Part shown: positions 35,341 through 47,609 of the stretch, piece by piece | How positions within the stretch are numbered: the stretch's first letter is position 1 | Layout: each line of letters begins with the position of its first letter | Assembly (NCBI RefSeq): GCF_018873765.1 | Contig: NC_057925.1 | Location: 2,992,927-3,056,926 of the forward strand | DNA: 64,000 nt | Direction: 5' to 3' | Source of the DNA: Telopea speciosissima | Lineage: Eukaryota > Streptophyta > Magnoliopsida > Proteales > Proteaceae | Translations under genes and position numbers: made by a program | The notes under the pieces: generated by a model | Database searches by the model: none | What the model saw: only the letters and a program-made list of their open reading frames with translations | Told to the model about the DNA's origin: nothing

Positions 35341-36607
35341 TGATGTAGGGTGGACATATTGCTTTGATTGGGGTTGATGGTTTAGGAATTAGGATTGGGC
35401 AAGGAAGGATTAAAATAGTTTAGTTATTCATGTTGGACAAATGTGATGGCTTATGTTTTATGGTGGATAGGTGTTCATGGTTTGATGGATTATGGTTATC
35501 TTTTTTGTTATGGTGTTGAGAATTACATTCTAGCTTCTGTTCTTATAATTGGATGCTATGAACAGTTTATTCATGGCCTGTAATTGTAATACTCTATTGA
35601 TTTGGTTGAAACTCCTTGAACTGAGGTCAATCCTTGTAGGGACATTTTCGGTTGCTGAACTGTTTACCTTTCCACTTTGTAGGTATTTTCCTGTTTCAGT
35701 ATTGTTTTATCACCTTCGCGGAATTGTGGGATTTATGTGCCAAGGTTTCTTTGTGGCCACTTTGATGGTTAGTCTGATTAGCCAGTTGTTTTCTTGAAAA
35801 AATAGTCTTTGGCTCTTGCATCATATCTTTTATGTGCGGTTTGGTTCTTAGAGGATGCTGCAAAACTTCAGTTGTGTCTGTGATTCTACCTTTCAGATAA
35901 ATTTCAGTCATTGTGACCATTGGAGCAATGGTTGTTATTGCCATGAGATTTCATAAATGTTATTTTTGGGATTCTGTTGGTAGGAAGATAGAGTAGTTTC
36001 TGCTCCTATATTTATTGGATCAATGCAACCAATGTACCTTTTGAAGTGCTGTGTACTGGGTTGGAGAATACTTCATCATGCAAGCAACTTTTAGTGTTCA
36101 GAGTTATTATTTTGCGATGTGGGTATTAAATGGAATTTGATGGGTTTGATCTTGGTTTATGCCCTTACATTCCATCAAACATATCCAAACAGTGAGAGAG
36201 AGCTCAGCTGGATATCTCTTTAATGTGATTCGCCTAGTACATCTCAAGAAAGAAAAAACTTTTCACTTTTTTAGCACATTCTTTATCTTCAGTTCATCAC
36301 TACTCATCCTAGCTAGTAATTAATTTAATTAAGACTAGTTATTGATGATCTATGTATGATTGTATGGGTCGTGTATGGTGGGAGTGATTGCTTACCTGCA
36401 GAATGACAAATCCAGCTCAGCAGACGCAACCTGCTGTGATCATAAGAGCTCCATTAGGAGGTTGTTGATGGACACTGGCTTCTGTTCCATCTTGGCTTCT
36501 TGTTCCTCTGGTCCATGGCAATTCTATGGAGGGACCTTTGATCAAGGCCTGAAGCATATTGGACATGGTTGTGGTGAATGTGGCTGAGGATACTGCATTC
36601 CAGCATA
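35341..36607. other. 3' flank and intergenic, nothing certain
   Basis: Probably the 3' UTR of the 165-aa gene at first, then AT-rich sequence. Small frames at 35549-35797 and 36360-36587 have no recognised family. Confidence 0.4.
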
Positions 36608-37404
36608 GTATAATTTCTGGTCAATAACTGATCTGTAGAGAACAGATTAAATAGTTTAGTTCACAGTGTTAACTTGATTGTTATCTTTAGCTCACAAGAG
36701 ATACTATCTATCCAATAAGATTCCACTTAAGAGCAATGTTATCTTGGCGAAGGACACTGTTGGTTTGGTTTGGCTTTCTGTTGTCAGGCCACCAAGGTCT
36801 TGGGGTTCATTGTAATTGTCCACGCGTCTAATAAATTATTATTTTTTTATTTTATATTATTTTTGGTAATACAAAAAGGGAAAAAAAAGTCTGAAAGGTA
36901 GCGTGGCCCCTGTGCCTAGACACAAATGTGGGCATAATGACAGCCCCGCCCCTCATGAAAGGTGGAAATACTGCATCCGTTTCATGTGCACTCTCATTGG
37001 TTCCATATTGCATTTAGGGAACCCTCTTCCAAAAAAAATATATTAAACAAAGCATGGGAAAGAAATTCCAACTACATCAAACTACATAAAGAGGGAAAGA
37101 GTTCCATATGGACGAGAGTCAGCCTTAAGTAGGAACATTGTCGTACTGCTCCTAAAGATGACAAGGCTAAGTTTGGATGTCAAGAAAAGAAAAACGAAAA
37201 AAAAAAAAAAAAGAATTTGAAGAGAGATACATATATCAATCATTACATCATTATGATTTTTGTCTCATTATGTTGTTTTGTTTTTTTGACATCCAAACAT
37301 AGCCTATGGTTTGCAACAAAATTTCAGTGTCAGTTGTTTGTTTTTGACTTTCTCTTTCTTGTTTCTAAAGCCCAAGTTCTCAATCCTGGCCAATCTTGCC
37401 AAAT
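36608..37404. repeat. Dispersed duplicate, copy 1 (797 bp)
   Basis: Near-identical to 41328-42119 over its full length, starting GTATAATTTCTGGTCAA and ending CCAATC(T/C)TGCCAAAT. It includes a MITE-like core (CCTGTGCC(T/C)AGACACA). No open frame is conserved between the copies. Confidence 0.85.
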
Positions 37405-37461
37405 TCCCAACCCTTAATGGATAAAAGATCATACCATATCCAAAGTAGTATGGTCCTAAAA

Positions 37462-37741
37462 TGACCATCCTACCCCCTACCCAAGTGGGTTCACCTCCCT
37501 CTATTAGAGGGAATTGAGGAAATTGATGGGCAGACAAATTGTGGTGATAGTTTTTTGTCAAAATTGGAGGTGATAAAAATCCATATTCAGGGATGGCGAT
37601 TGAACTTTTTAAAGAAGGCACTTGCCCCACAGAAAATTCACCTCAATTTGCCTGCCTGTCAATTTCCTCAATTCCCTCTAATAGAGGGAGGTGGATCCCA
37701 CTTGGGCAATTTGTTTGGGTAGGGCGTAGAGTGATCATTTC
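37462..37741. mobile_element. Fold-back MITE
   Basis: The left arm 37462-37541 and right arm 37643-37741 are inverted copies: CCTCTATTAGAGGGAATTG on the left matches CAATTCCCTCTAATAGAGG on the right, and ACCCAAGTGGG matches CCCACTTGGG. A third, partial arm (GGAATTGAGAAAATTGAAGG) follows at about 37752. Confidence 0.75.
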
Positions 37742-37899
37742 CGCCCCCTGATGGAATTGAGAAAATTGAAGGGCAGGTAAATTGAGGGGATAAAGATTCA
37801 ATTCTGACACCGTCAGATTCCTCCCATTCCCCAATAAGATTTCCGCACGTGTCCTCTTGAAATCCAACGACCAATTTCAAAATAGGAAATTTTGATTTT

Positions 37900-39146
37900 C
37901 TCAACCCTAACATCCTCTATTCTCTCTCCTCTTTCACGCACTTCCTCTCTCCACTCCTCTCGACCTCAATGCGAACCCTTACCTTCACTCCTCTCGTTTT
38001 GCTGGAGTACCCGTCGGAGCAAAAAATCAGTGGCGCCATATCTGCTGCTCACCCCGGTGTGGAAGCAGTAACCTAACATCCCCTCTTCTCTCTCCTCACT
38101 CCCGCACTTCTCTCTCCGTAGAAGAGGTATCCTGCCGTGAAGAACCCTGCAACGATTTGGGAAGGTAAGGGTTCTTCCGATCCCTTCTATGGTTATATCT
38201 CTCTCTATTAAAGAATGAAATAAAGATCTCTCTTCAGACCCGTTCTGTGAAGAAGGGAATTTTGCTGCGAAGAACACCGCTGCAATGAGGAGGAGCCCTG
38301 CTACGATTTCTCTCCACCTCCCCCTTCTTGTTAGTTCTTCGGAACATAGGAGGCCAACATCTTCGATTTCAGATATATTTCAAGGTTCTGTAATGACCCT
38401 CGTTGACGTAGGTGTTTATTTTGAGCTTCTGTCATGGTTTTCTGTCCGAGAATGGCATATACCCACTTCTTTCTTTTTTCCTGAGAATTGTAGTTGGTAG
38501 AATTTTTTTTTCTTGTCTGAAGAATTGGTATCCTTAAAATTCCTTTCTTTTTTTTTTGAAATTGGTTCCATTCTTATTTGTATTCAGGAATGGTGAAGAA
38601 GTTTGAATCCTAAAACCCCCTTTTTTTTTTTTGTCAAAATTTGTTTGAATCCTAAAACCCCCCTTTTTTTTTGGTCAAAATTTGTTGCATTCTTATTTGT
38701 TAGCTGTTCAGGAATGGTGATCTGTTTTAATCTCCCCCCCCCCCCCCCTCCCTTCTGAATTTGGTTTCTCGAATGATAATACAGAATTTTCTTCTTTCCA
38801 TATGTCAACCGTAGATGGAGAACTAATTGTTTCATGCTCCTGTCAATGCTGCCAATTCTGCAGTCAGTTTGATAAAGAACTGAATCCTTTGGTTAAGATC
38901 ATCTCCTCATTTTAATATTAGTTTTGCAAAACCTTTGATGTCCAAAGGATGGGCATTCTCCTGTCATTTTCTGCATTCTTCAAAGTCATCTATAAACTGT
39001 TGTGTGGGATTGCTAGTTTCTGCATCATGTGGTTGGTTAACTTGATGAAAGATAGTTAGCAGAGCTAAGTCTTAAACCTTAATTTCTTCTTTTCTTGAAT
39101 GTGAAGTGTACATGTATCATGTGCAGTACAGAAATGTTGAAAGAAG
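37900..39146 (+). promoter_or_regulatory. Upstream region of the 217-aa gene
   Basis: Contains CT-rich leader-like tracts at 37917-38110 with two related blocks (CTCTCTCCTC... and CGCACTTC), then T-rich sequence. A 42-bp tandem repeat (GTTTGAATCCTAAAACCCCC at 38601 and 38643) and a 15-C run at 38734-38748 are included. No start site can be fixed from sequence. Confidence 0.35.
38601..38684. repeat. Two-unit 42-bp tandem repeat
   Basis: GTTTGAATCCTAAAACCCCC followed by a T-run and GTCAAAATTTGTT, repeated once with small changes in the T-run. Confidence 0.85.
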
Positions 39147-41278
39147 ATGGGTAGGACATTTCGTGTGGGAGCAGATCTTTGCCGATTTTTAGGGGGAGCA
39201 CGCCTCGTCCATCCCAGGCCTCTCTGCTCCAACAATTCCATTGTCTCGAAAGGAAACAACAGCGAAAACAGTAACAAGGATGCTGCAATTAGGGATGGCG
39301 ATGTGTACCATCAATTAGAGAAACTGGATTTCATGACTGCTGCTAAGATTCTTTTCACCACACCCCCTAAGAAGAAGAAATTTGGGTACTGATACTTCAG
39401 TTTGGAACCATCCTTTTTTTATTACAATTTTTTGTCAGCTTCAATTTGGTTTATATGTGTCATTTTATTGGGGTTTAAGGTTTGTAATGTTTTTAATGCT
39501 CGGAGAATCTGAATAAATTATTAGATAATCAGTATCAATCGTAATTGAATTGTGTGGTAGAGACCTATATCAGTTCCTTGCAAGGGCTAGACTTAAATAA
39601 TATTAGCTAGCTCTTTGGCTTCTATTTTTACTTTTCATCTATATAATTTAAGAAGATCAGGAGTTTCCAGGGGAACTGAATATTATTGAAAAAAATGGTT
39701 AATAATTCCACGTTATTTATGAACTTATATTCATTGTCCATCCTCACTTGGTTTCGTTCCTAGTTGCAGTTTTTGGAAAATATTCTAATTGGCTTTTCTC
39801 CCATTGTCAGGCTTGATTTTCATCTAGTGCAGCTCTTCTTTGTATGCATGCCTTCATTGGGTATCTCAATTTTCTAGCTTGTTATTGACCATTTAACATA
39901 CTTCAAAGTTTCAGCTTTTAACACTACAATCTGAACAAAATTTATGTCCTGTAACAGCTGTATTTTTGGTGGCTCAGTATGCTCGCTACGAGATCAGAAG
40001 GATGGAGGCGGTAATGAAATTTTATCTTTTCTGGATATTGTTTGCATGTTATTGTGCTCTATTCTTTTCCTCATCAAGGGTTTATTTTTAAACATCATTT
40101 GTTCTTACATACATGCATAAAAATTATTTTTAACCATGTAAAGAAGGAAAGCATTCTCCTTCTAAGATCCTTGTATGGTTCACCAGTTTAAGCCATTCAT
40201 TTAACAAACCTTTACAATGCCACCTTTTCTGGGGAGATACTTTTGCTAAGGCAATAGCTGTTGTGATTCTAGCTCGGGATTTAAGTTTTTAAAGAACTAG
40301 TTCCATGAAAGATAGACAATCAACTATTACCATTGAGAACAAATGTCGTCGGATACTCGCATTATTGTTGCGACGTCTTTATCCCTTGTGGCACTTAAAA
40401 TGTATATCTCCATGCAGATGGGTTGTGCTAAGCGCAGTTGGTTATAATTAGACTGTAACCATGGCCCTGATTCTGCCACGTGGTGGAATGATGTAGCAAC
40501 TGTCCATTGTCGGGTAAACTTCGAATTGGGCTGAAACTTGACATGTGAAAAGGCGATGTTGGGATCTATATGTCAACAAATTTTCAGCCCCATCTGATTC
40601 GCTATGTGGTAGAATCAGGCATGGTTACCCAACTTTTTATTATTGAAAAGCTTTTCTATGATGATTATATCCATAAACAAGTACCTTGATGGATGCTGTA
40701 GGAAGCATCTGAATGGTTGCATAATTGCACGTATACTGAATCGGTAATAAATATATTTAGGATTTTGGTCACTATTTATTGAGTTTAAAATTTTTACTGT
40801 ATTGTGTCCAAAATTCAACAAAATATGAATGTTTTATTTAAGCTTCTGTAGTCAAATCAAATACTATGTAATGGTACAATTTCAATGTGCCGTTTTTTTT
40901 TTTCTTTCTTTTTTTTGCGTTTAGATCCATTTTTTATTAATTCCTTTCTTCCATCATTGGTCTCAGGAGGTGGAACTCAAAAAGAAGCAGGAGGAAGAAA
41001 AAGCAAAAGAGATGGAGTTGAATGCCACAGAAGAAAATGAAGAAGTTGACTCTGATCCAGAGCTGTTGAAGGTGAAAGTCAGACTGGATGCATTAGAAGA
41101 GACATTAAAGGAGATTGTTGTTGAAACAAAGAAACTGTCTGGTAGCAATGATCAACGAGAAGGCACCATGAGTGAGCATCATGCAGCTAATGGCTCAAGC
41201 CCCCAAAATAAATCAGAAGACAGCACTTATGCGACACAAAGCAACTGTAGTAAATCCAAACCAGATTCAAGCCAATAG
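39147..41278 (+). CDS. Predicted organelle membrane/coiled-coil protein, 217 aa
   Basis: Four exons, 39147-39385, 39811-39860, 39958-40010 and 40967-41278 (TAG), all GT..AG with matching phases, giving 217 aa. The N-terminus (MGRTFRVGADLCRFLGG...) is basic and amphipathic like a mitochondrial presequence. The middle has KLDFMTAAKILFTTPPKKKK, then one hydrophobic segment encoded across exons 2 and 3 (about residues 82-104, FHLVQLFFVCMPSLAVFL). After that comes a basic turn (ARYEIRRME) and a long charged helix (EVELKKKQEEEKAKEME and LKVKVRLDALEETLKEIV) likely to form a coiled coil. The tail is Ser/Asn-rich and disordered. I do not know its name. A single-pass inner-membrane anchor with a coiled coil is inference. 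The sequence from 50 bp after the stop is shared with 36608-37404. Confidence 0.85.
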
Positions 41279-41327
41279 AGGGTGAATGTGTCAGATCCAG
41301 CTCTTGTAACTTCTTCACAAAAGGATT

Positions 41328-42119
41328 GTATAATTTCTGGTCAACAACTGATGTGTAGAGAAGAAATAAAACAGTTTAGTTCCCAGTGTTAGCTAGATTG
41401 TTATCTTTAGCTCACAAGAGATACTATCTATCCATTAAGATTCCACTTAAGAGCAATGTTATCTTGGATCGGACACTGTTGGTTTGGTTTTCAGTTTGGT
41501 TTGGCTTTCTGTTGTCAGGCCACCAAGGTCTTGTGGTTCATTGTAATTGACCACGTGTCTAATAAATTAATTTTTTAATTTTATATTATTTTTGGTAATA
41601 CAAAAGGGGAAAAAGAAGTCTGGAAGGTAGCGTGTCCCCTGTGCCCAGACACAGATGTAGGCATAATGACAACCCCACCCCTCATGAAAGGTGGAAATAC
41701 TGCATCTGTTATGCTTCCATGTGTACTCCCATTGGTTTGATGTTGTATTTCAGGAAACCCTCTTTCAAAGAAAATATATTAAACAAAGCATGGGAAAGAA
41801 ATTCCAACCGCATCAAACTACATGAGGGAAAGAGTTCTATATGGACATGAGTCAGACTAAGTAGGAACATCGTCGTAATGCTCCTAAAGATGACAAGGTG
41901 ACCAAGAAAAGAAAAACTTCTAAAAAAATCTTGACTTCGAGGTGAGAGACAAATAAATCAATCATTGTATAATTATGATTTTTGTCTGTTTTTTGTTTTC
42001 TTGATATCCAAACATAGCCAGTGGTTAGCAACAAAATTTTAGTGCTCGCTGTTTGTTTCTGACTTTCTCTTTCTTGTTTCTAAAACCCAAGTTCCCAATC
42101 CAAGCCAATCCTGCCAAAT
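41328..42119. repeat. Dispersed duplicate, copy 2 (3' flank of the 217-aa gene)
   Basis: Copy of 36608-37404, offset 4.7 kb. It starts 50 bp after the stop codon, so it probably supplies the 3' UTR and polyadenylation region of the gene. The two copies differ by small indels such as an extra TTCAGTTTGGTT near 41492. Confidence 0.85.
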
Positions 42120-44359
42120 ATTGGGCAAGGAAGCAGTGGGTGGGGTGATAGGGGTAGGGCAGAGAAACAGAGAATGGAGCGGGGGTTGATGAGAGCACGA
42201 TGGAGGGCAGGAAAGCAAGGGAGGGGTGTTGTAGGTTGGGGTGGAGTTGTGAGGCAAGATGAGGGTTATAGACAGGAGATGGTGCAACATTTTGTGGAGA
42301 AAGGAGTGAAGAGGAGGCAGAGGAGAAGAAGAAGAAGAAGAAGAAAGAAAGATGATGACGATGAGGAGGAGGTGGTGGTTGTGATAGTTCGAACATATGA
42401 TTAAAAATGAGATAATTGAATTAAGGGTAAATTACATCCCCTCTCCTATATTTTGCCCTAATTATACATTCCTTCTCTCGACTTGTCCCAATTATACTCG
42501 TATCGCCGACAGTTTACAATAAATTACTATTACACGCATATCGTTAGCGTCTGTCTGTTAAGTCATGATGTGACTTAGTAATATTTTTTTTAATCCCCGA
42601 ACTAAACCTGGATCGATGTGAGATGACCCTTTTACCCTTTTGATTAGAAACGATTCTTCTTCTTCTTCCTGCAACCCCACCCACCCCCATCGTTCTGCAA
42701 TTCCACCCCATTGTCGACCACTTTGCTGACATTGCTGGCACTTCCCTCGACGATCAAGATGCCCATGCATTTGTGTATGAAATTTGACAAATGACCTTTC
42801 TCAAGTGTCCATTAATTGTCCACAATCTATCTAACACTTGAATTACCACATTATTTTGCCATGTGGTGAAATTTTATGGATCGTCAAGAGAAATTTATCT
42901 TCTTGACGAGTCATGAATCATGATAATGTCACATTTTTCCTTTACCAACAAGAAAAGCTTATTTTTTATCCAAAAATAAAAAAAGTTTATTTGTCTCATA
43001 GTTAGGGCTGTAAATGGATAACCGAAAATCCAAATTCGATCCGCGGCTGTATCCGTTTAGGGGCATCCGAATTCGTTTAGAGATATCCGGGAAAAAATCC
43101 GAATCCGAATACTTAATTATAAAAAATTAAGTAAATAATGATCTTAAGGGTTTTTGAAGATTCGACAGGTTCTAGAATATGAGGAAAAGAGAATCATGGT
43201 CTATTACTATGGATTGAGAGTAAATTGTATCCACTAGGGGGAGAAAAGTTTGGGTTACACAAGGCAGAGGTGTAAACGGATGGTCAAAAATTCGAATTCG
43301 ATCCGCATCAGAATCCATCTGAATCCGTTTAGAGATATCCATATTCGACCAAGAATTATCCGGATCTGATTACATCCGATCCGTATCCGAGCCGAATCCG
43401 ATCCATTTACAACCCTACTCATAGTCACATACATATGTTTCCTCACTAAGAAGTATAAGGCACAGAAAAGGTTGGGTATGGTCCCGGTGCTTTACTTCTC
43501 TATTTTATCCATTGAATTCCTTGTAAATTCGGTTAAGGGATCCATAGATTCTATAACAAAGAGGAAGAAGTCTCTTTGTTTCTTTTATGACACCAAAGCT
43601 TCTTTTCTGACTGCTTTCTTTGTCTTTTCTATGCATTGGTAGAAAGAAAGTATTTGGTGAGAAGTGTCCATCTCTCTCTCTCTATTAGGGTAATCTCCCA
43701 ATAAGTCAAGGAATTTAAACTTGGAATCGAGAGTTGAACCGTGCCATCGAAATCAGCCGGAATCAGTTCCAAGAACCCTAAAAACCCCACTCCCCTAGAA
43801 TGTCTAGAATTAGGATCGATCATGGTTGATTTTAGTGGTCCGATTTTGATTTTTGAAAACAATGCAATAAGCCACAACCCTAGTTTCCATATAGGGATCA
43901 GTTGTTCTGGATTTGTCAAATTGGAATCGGCCTAATTTTTAAAAGACTGACTGATACATTTTCCAATTCAGCCTTAGTCGCTCCATCGATTCTTGACAAA
44001 TATTTACTATACAGGCAATTTTGGTCGATTCTTGATCAATTTAAATAAGAATCAGATTGAAATAAGAGAGACTAATTCACTATAAGAATTTTAGGGTTTA
44101 CGTGATTTTGGTTGATTCTCATCGATTTTGATAGGAATCAGAATTGATAGAGATCGATTCAATTCTGGATTCTAATATCTTAAACTTAGGTTACTGAATA
44201 GACATGAAGAGGTTACTACTATCTTCCCCTCCCCCAAAAAAAAGTGCACGCTTGAAAAGGTTGAATCTCCAAAATCAGCATTGGTCTCACTTTATAAAAA
44301 ATCAGTGTAAGAAGAAATCTACACGCTACACCAATGAGGGATTAAAAAATGATATCATC
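42120..44359. other. Intergenic with simple sequence, MULE-like end and hAT-like repeats
   Basis: A purine-rich block runs from 42170 to 42380. Near 42422 GGGTAAATTACATCCCC resembles a MULE arm but has no partner, so it is a fragment. At 43005-43120 and 43263-43425 two sequences in opposite orientation share CCGTTTAGAGATATCC and TCGATCCGC words; each starts near GG(C/T)TGTAAA, which fits ends of hAT-type elements. No gene is supported. Confidence 0.5.
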
Positions 44360-44585
44360 CATATGGGATCCAGGGCAATTTGGATCCTCTACTGCCAAGC
44401 TGCTTGGTAGGACCGTGCTGCCAAGACATGGTGAGGCGTGCAATGATCGCCTACCCTCACTTGGGGAAGACGCTCGGGCAGGGGTAAAGCGATCATTGTG
44501 TGCCTCGCTGTGTCTTGGTAGCACGGTCTTGCCAGGCACCTCGGCAATGGAGGATCTAGATCCGGTCCAGGGTCCACATAGGGCC
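44360..44585. mobile_element. Fold-back MITE
   Basis: Almost entirely palindromic: GGATCC(T)CTACTGCC on the left pairs with GGCAATGGAGGATC on the right, GGACCGTGCTGCCAAGACA with TGTCTTGGTAGCACGGTC, and AATGATCGC with GCGATCATT. The centre contains CTCGGGCAGGGGTAAAG. It shares this plan with 15630-15820 and 45225-45425. Confidence 0.8.
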
Positions 44586-44721
44586 ATATGGTAGAGATTG
44601 TGTCGGTATGAACCCCCAGTGTTTATTATCAGAGAATAATATATAGGAATCTACCTACGTAATGACACGACGACGTGGTAATCTTTTTCTTATAGTTTAT
44701 ACATTAATTACTTTTTTTTAT

Positions 44722-44882
44722 GGGGAAAGGTTTCGTACATGGTCGTGTAAACCGTGTACGTGAGAGGGTCTCTCCCAAATAGTTGAAAAAGTCATAAATA
44801 CTCACCTATTAATTAATGCCTTAAAACTCCCAACCTCTCACATACACGATTTACACGACCGTGTATGAAACCTTTCCCCTTA
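44722..44882. mobile_element. MITE with GGGGAAAGGTTTC ends
   Basis: Inverted ends GGGGAAAGGTTTCGTACA and TGTATGAAACCTTTCCCC, and inner pairs GGTCGTGTAAA with TTTACACGACC. About 160 bp, no coding capacity. The arms can fold into a long hairpin. Confidence 0.8.
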
Positions 44883-45224
44883 ACTTATTTTATACTTTAT
44901 ATTTCATGTCTGCGTCAACATTAAACAAGAAACCACTATCTGCTTATCCCAATCCTTTAAAATCCTTTTACCACAAAAAAAAATTCCTTTAAAATCCTAA
45001 AGGAGATTTTACACGTTGAGAGGAATCTTTCACATGGTTGTCAATTTCAGACTCCACCTTAATTCATCTCTACGTGACGTAACAGATGCTAGACTTTTGG
45101 TAAAGATGAGATTGGATTCCATGCAAATACAATGTTGACTTGGGTCTTCGTTTTTTCTTTTAATTTTTATAGAATGATTTGAGTCTTCGTGGTCTCTTCC
45201 GAAAGTGGGTTTTTATTGGTCATG

Positions 45225-45425
45225 ATGAGAGGAGAGGGAATTCACTACCCGCAAGCATCACGTGTCAACCGAGACACAATGAGGCGGGAAATGATCGCTT
45301 TACCTCTGTTCGGACAAGGCATTCGGGTAGGGGTAAGACAATCATTCTTCATCTGACTGTGTCTTGACAATATAGTCATGTCAGACAGCTTGACAATAGA
45401 GGATCTGGATCCATCTTCACCTTTT
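45225..45425. mobile_element. Fold-back MITE, degenerate
   Basis: Inverted pairs AATGATCGC/CAATCATT and GAGACACAATGAG against CTGTGTCTTGACA, with the same central TTCGGGTAGGGGTAAGA word as 44360-44585. Less well preserved. Confidence 0.6.
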
Positions 45426-47063
45426 AAATGGTGGGAAGTAATAGGAAATGGTACTAGTATTGGCACCTAACACGTATATGCAGGTACGCATACATAAAGG
45501 GGACTCTCCCTAAATAAAAGAGGGATTCCATGCAAATCCAATGTTGACTTGGGTTATCATAGTTTCTTCTAGAGAGGGGTTTTCTACTGAGTCTGAGTCT
45601 GGATCATTTATTCATGTTCAAACGCTTCACATGTGGTTTCATGATGATGCATGATATATATATATTTTTATTTTCATAGTCTTCTTGTGTTTTTTTTTTT
45701 AAGATAAATAATTTATATTAAAGAAATATGAAAAAAGGTAAACAATATTAAAAAAAAAGAAGTCACCTAGAACCTCCTTTCAAACAAGCTTAAAGAAGGA
45801 AATGGGAGGTCCTTAATAAAAATCGGGCAGGCCCTGTATTTTAACAAAAGTATCAAAAACAAGGAAATTACAATCGATAGTAGATATAGAAATTAACATT
45901 CCCTTAACCAATTTACATAGTTCCTCTGGGAAGTCAACTAGTTAGAGAATAGTCTCCACATCATGTATTAGTTTAATGGGAAAAGATTCTTTGAGTCGCC
46001 AGGGTGAGGTTCGCTAGCACCTATAAAGTCTATCTCTCTCCTCTTCGTATGAAATGATTTCGACGCCCTCCAATGTACGATGCCATTTTTATTGCACTTC
46101 ATAGGTGTGCTCTTCTATGATGCTTGCTTAGAAAAGCCTCATGTTTGTTTGATTTTTTCATAATAGATTATGTATGGGTCCATTATAGGGGGTGTACCTA
46201 GTGCACGAGGCTCCCACTAAAAGTATTTTCTTGGGCTTAGTGGACTAGTGGTTTGGTCTTTGAGCTGATCGATTAGAAACTAGAATCAAATCATCTCATT
46301 ATTAATGGTATTATTTCCAAGGTTTGGAACCATACAATTTTGATCCTAACCCTAAAAAGGTGGAACCGATAAAATTTGGTCCATCTCAATTAACTGAAAC
46401 CATCCAATTGACACGCATAACGTGTATGTATTTGTACATCCATGAAAAAATATACACAATTTGAAGCTACAATCAATTCTATATTTTATTTAGGGCAAGA
46501 GACTGTACGTTGTCTAGTCGTTCAATGCTTGCATCAGCACAGGGTTAATGAGAGTGCACACAGGGGCGTCAACATAGATGCGATTTTTTATTTTATTTCT
46601 GTGTCTAAGCGTAGGGGCCACACGATCAAGTAACATTTTTTTCCCTTTTATTTATTATAATGGAAGAGAAAATGCTACGATGCGAAAATGGAGTTTCCCA
46701 CCAATTAGGAGTGGTTGATCGAATCGTCTAATAGATGGCATTTAATGAGGAGAAAAGGTGTGGGGCCAATGGGTGATTTGTGAAAGGGTTTGGACAAGAA
46801 TCTACAGGGCATTGTGCTCTTCTATTTCCTTTTAGAGAAGCAGTTTTCTATTCGAGAGTATGGCCTACGCTAGCACTCCCATGTGTCTATTTCTCTCTTC
46901 CTTATAACAAGGGGACAAAATTGCCTTTTCATATGGAAAGGAGAGAGATAGACCCATGGGCCACACTCTCGGACAAAGTTCTTTTTTCTTTCTTTTTAAT
47001 AATTTTACATTTTCTACAACCATTGTTTGCTTGCAATCACTTATACCAATGTCCAAAAAAGAA
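45426..47063. other. Intergenic, no supported gene
   Basis: AT-rich with short frames only. GC-poor blocks at 45640-45760 and 46640-46690 are simple sequence. I see no gene, RNA or defined repeat. Confidence 0.4.
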
Positions 47064-47329
47064 GGAAAAATTACTTATACACCCCCTAGGCTATTGCCAT
47101 TTTGCTTAAAATATTCAACCTTTTTAACAATTACTTGAACACCCCCAAATTTTACCCTTTCTTTCAAGTAGGTCCTATCTGTTACTTTAGTGATGATGTC
47201 ATCGGTTAAATTTTTATAATACTTAAACTACCCTTGAAGTGACAGATTTACCCCCTCCTCCTGCTTTCTTCTTCTTCTTCCGTCAACCCCACCGCCCCTA
47301 CCCCGTACTGCATTGCATCTGCAATATGA

Positions 47330-47609
47330 CTGTTCAGTGGCCGTGGAATGGAAAAAAAATTTGAAATAACCCTAAGAATTGATACAAAGACTGGTTCTAG
47401 GGTTCTCTGCAGATTTCTATCGATTCTAGGTCAGTCGAGCCTCGGGATTACTGGTGGCAAGGTCGTACCAGCTAGGTTGAGATTCCGGCAAACTCCAATT
47501 CTGGATCTGAAATTCGAAGGAGGAGACTCTGTTTTTGTTCTTCCAACCTTGTTGATTGAAACCGGCGAGCGGGAAGGCTTCATGACAATTATGGGGGAAG
47601 CCGTTTGAG
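47330..47609 (+). other. Unassigned insert in the TRM Pack-MULE
   Basis: An 86-codon frame (47348-47608) fills the rest of the element's interior. It has leader- or exon-like composition but I recognise no family. It may be a fragment of a second captured gene. Confidence 0.3.

Noticed and set aside
37643..38277. 74-103 aa minus-strand frames near 37643-38277
   Set aside because: They overlap the MITE arms and the leader region of the 217-aa gene and show no known motif.
44342..44594. Long overlapping frames on both strands
   Set aside because: Produced by the palindromic MITE, not by genes.
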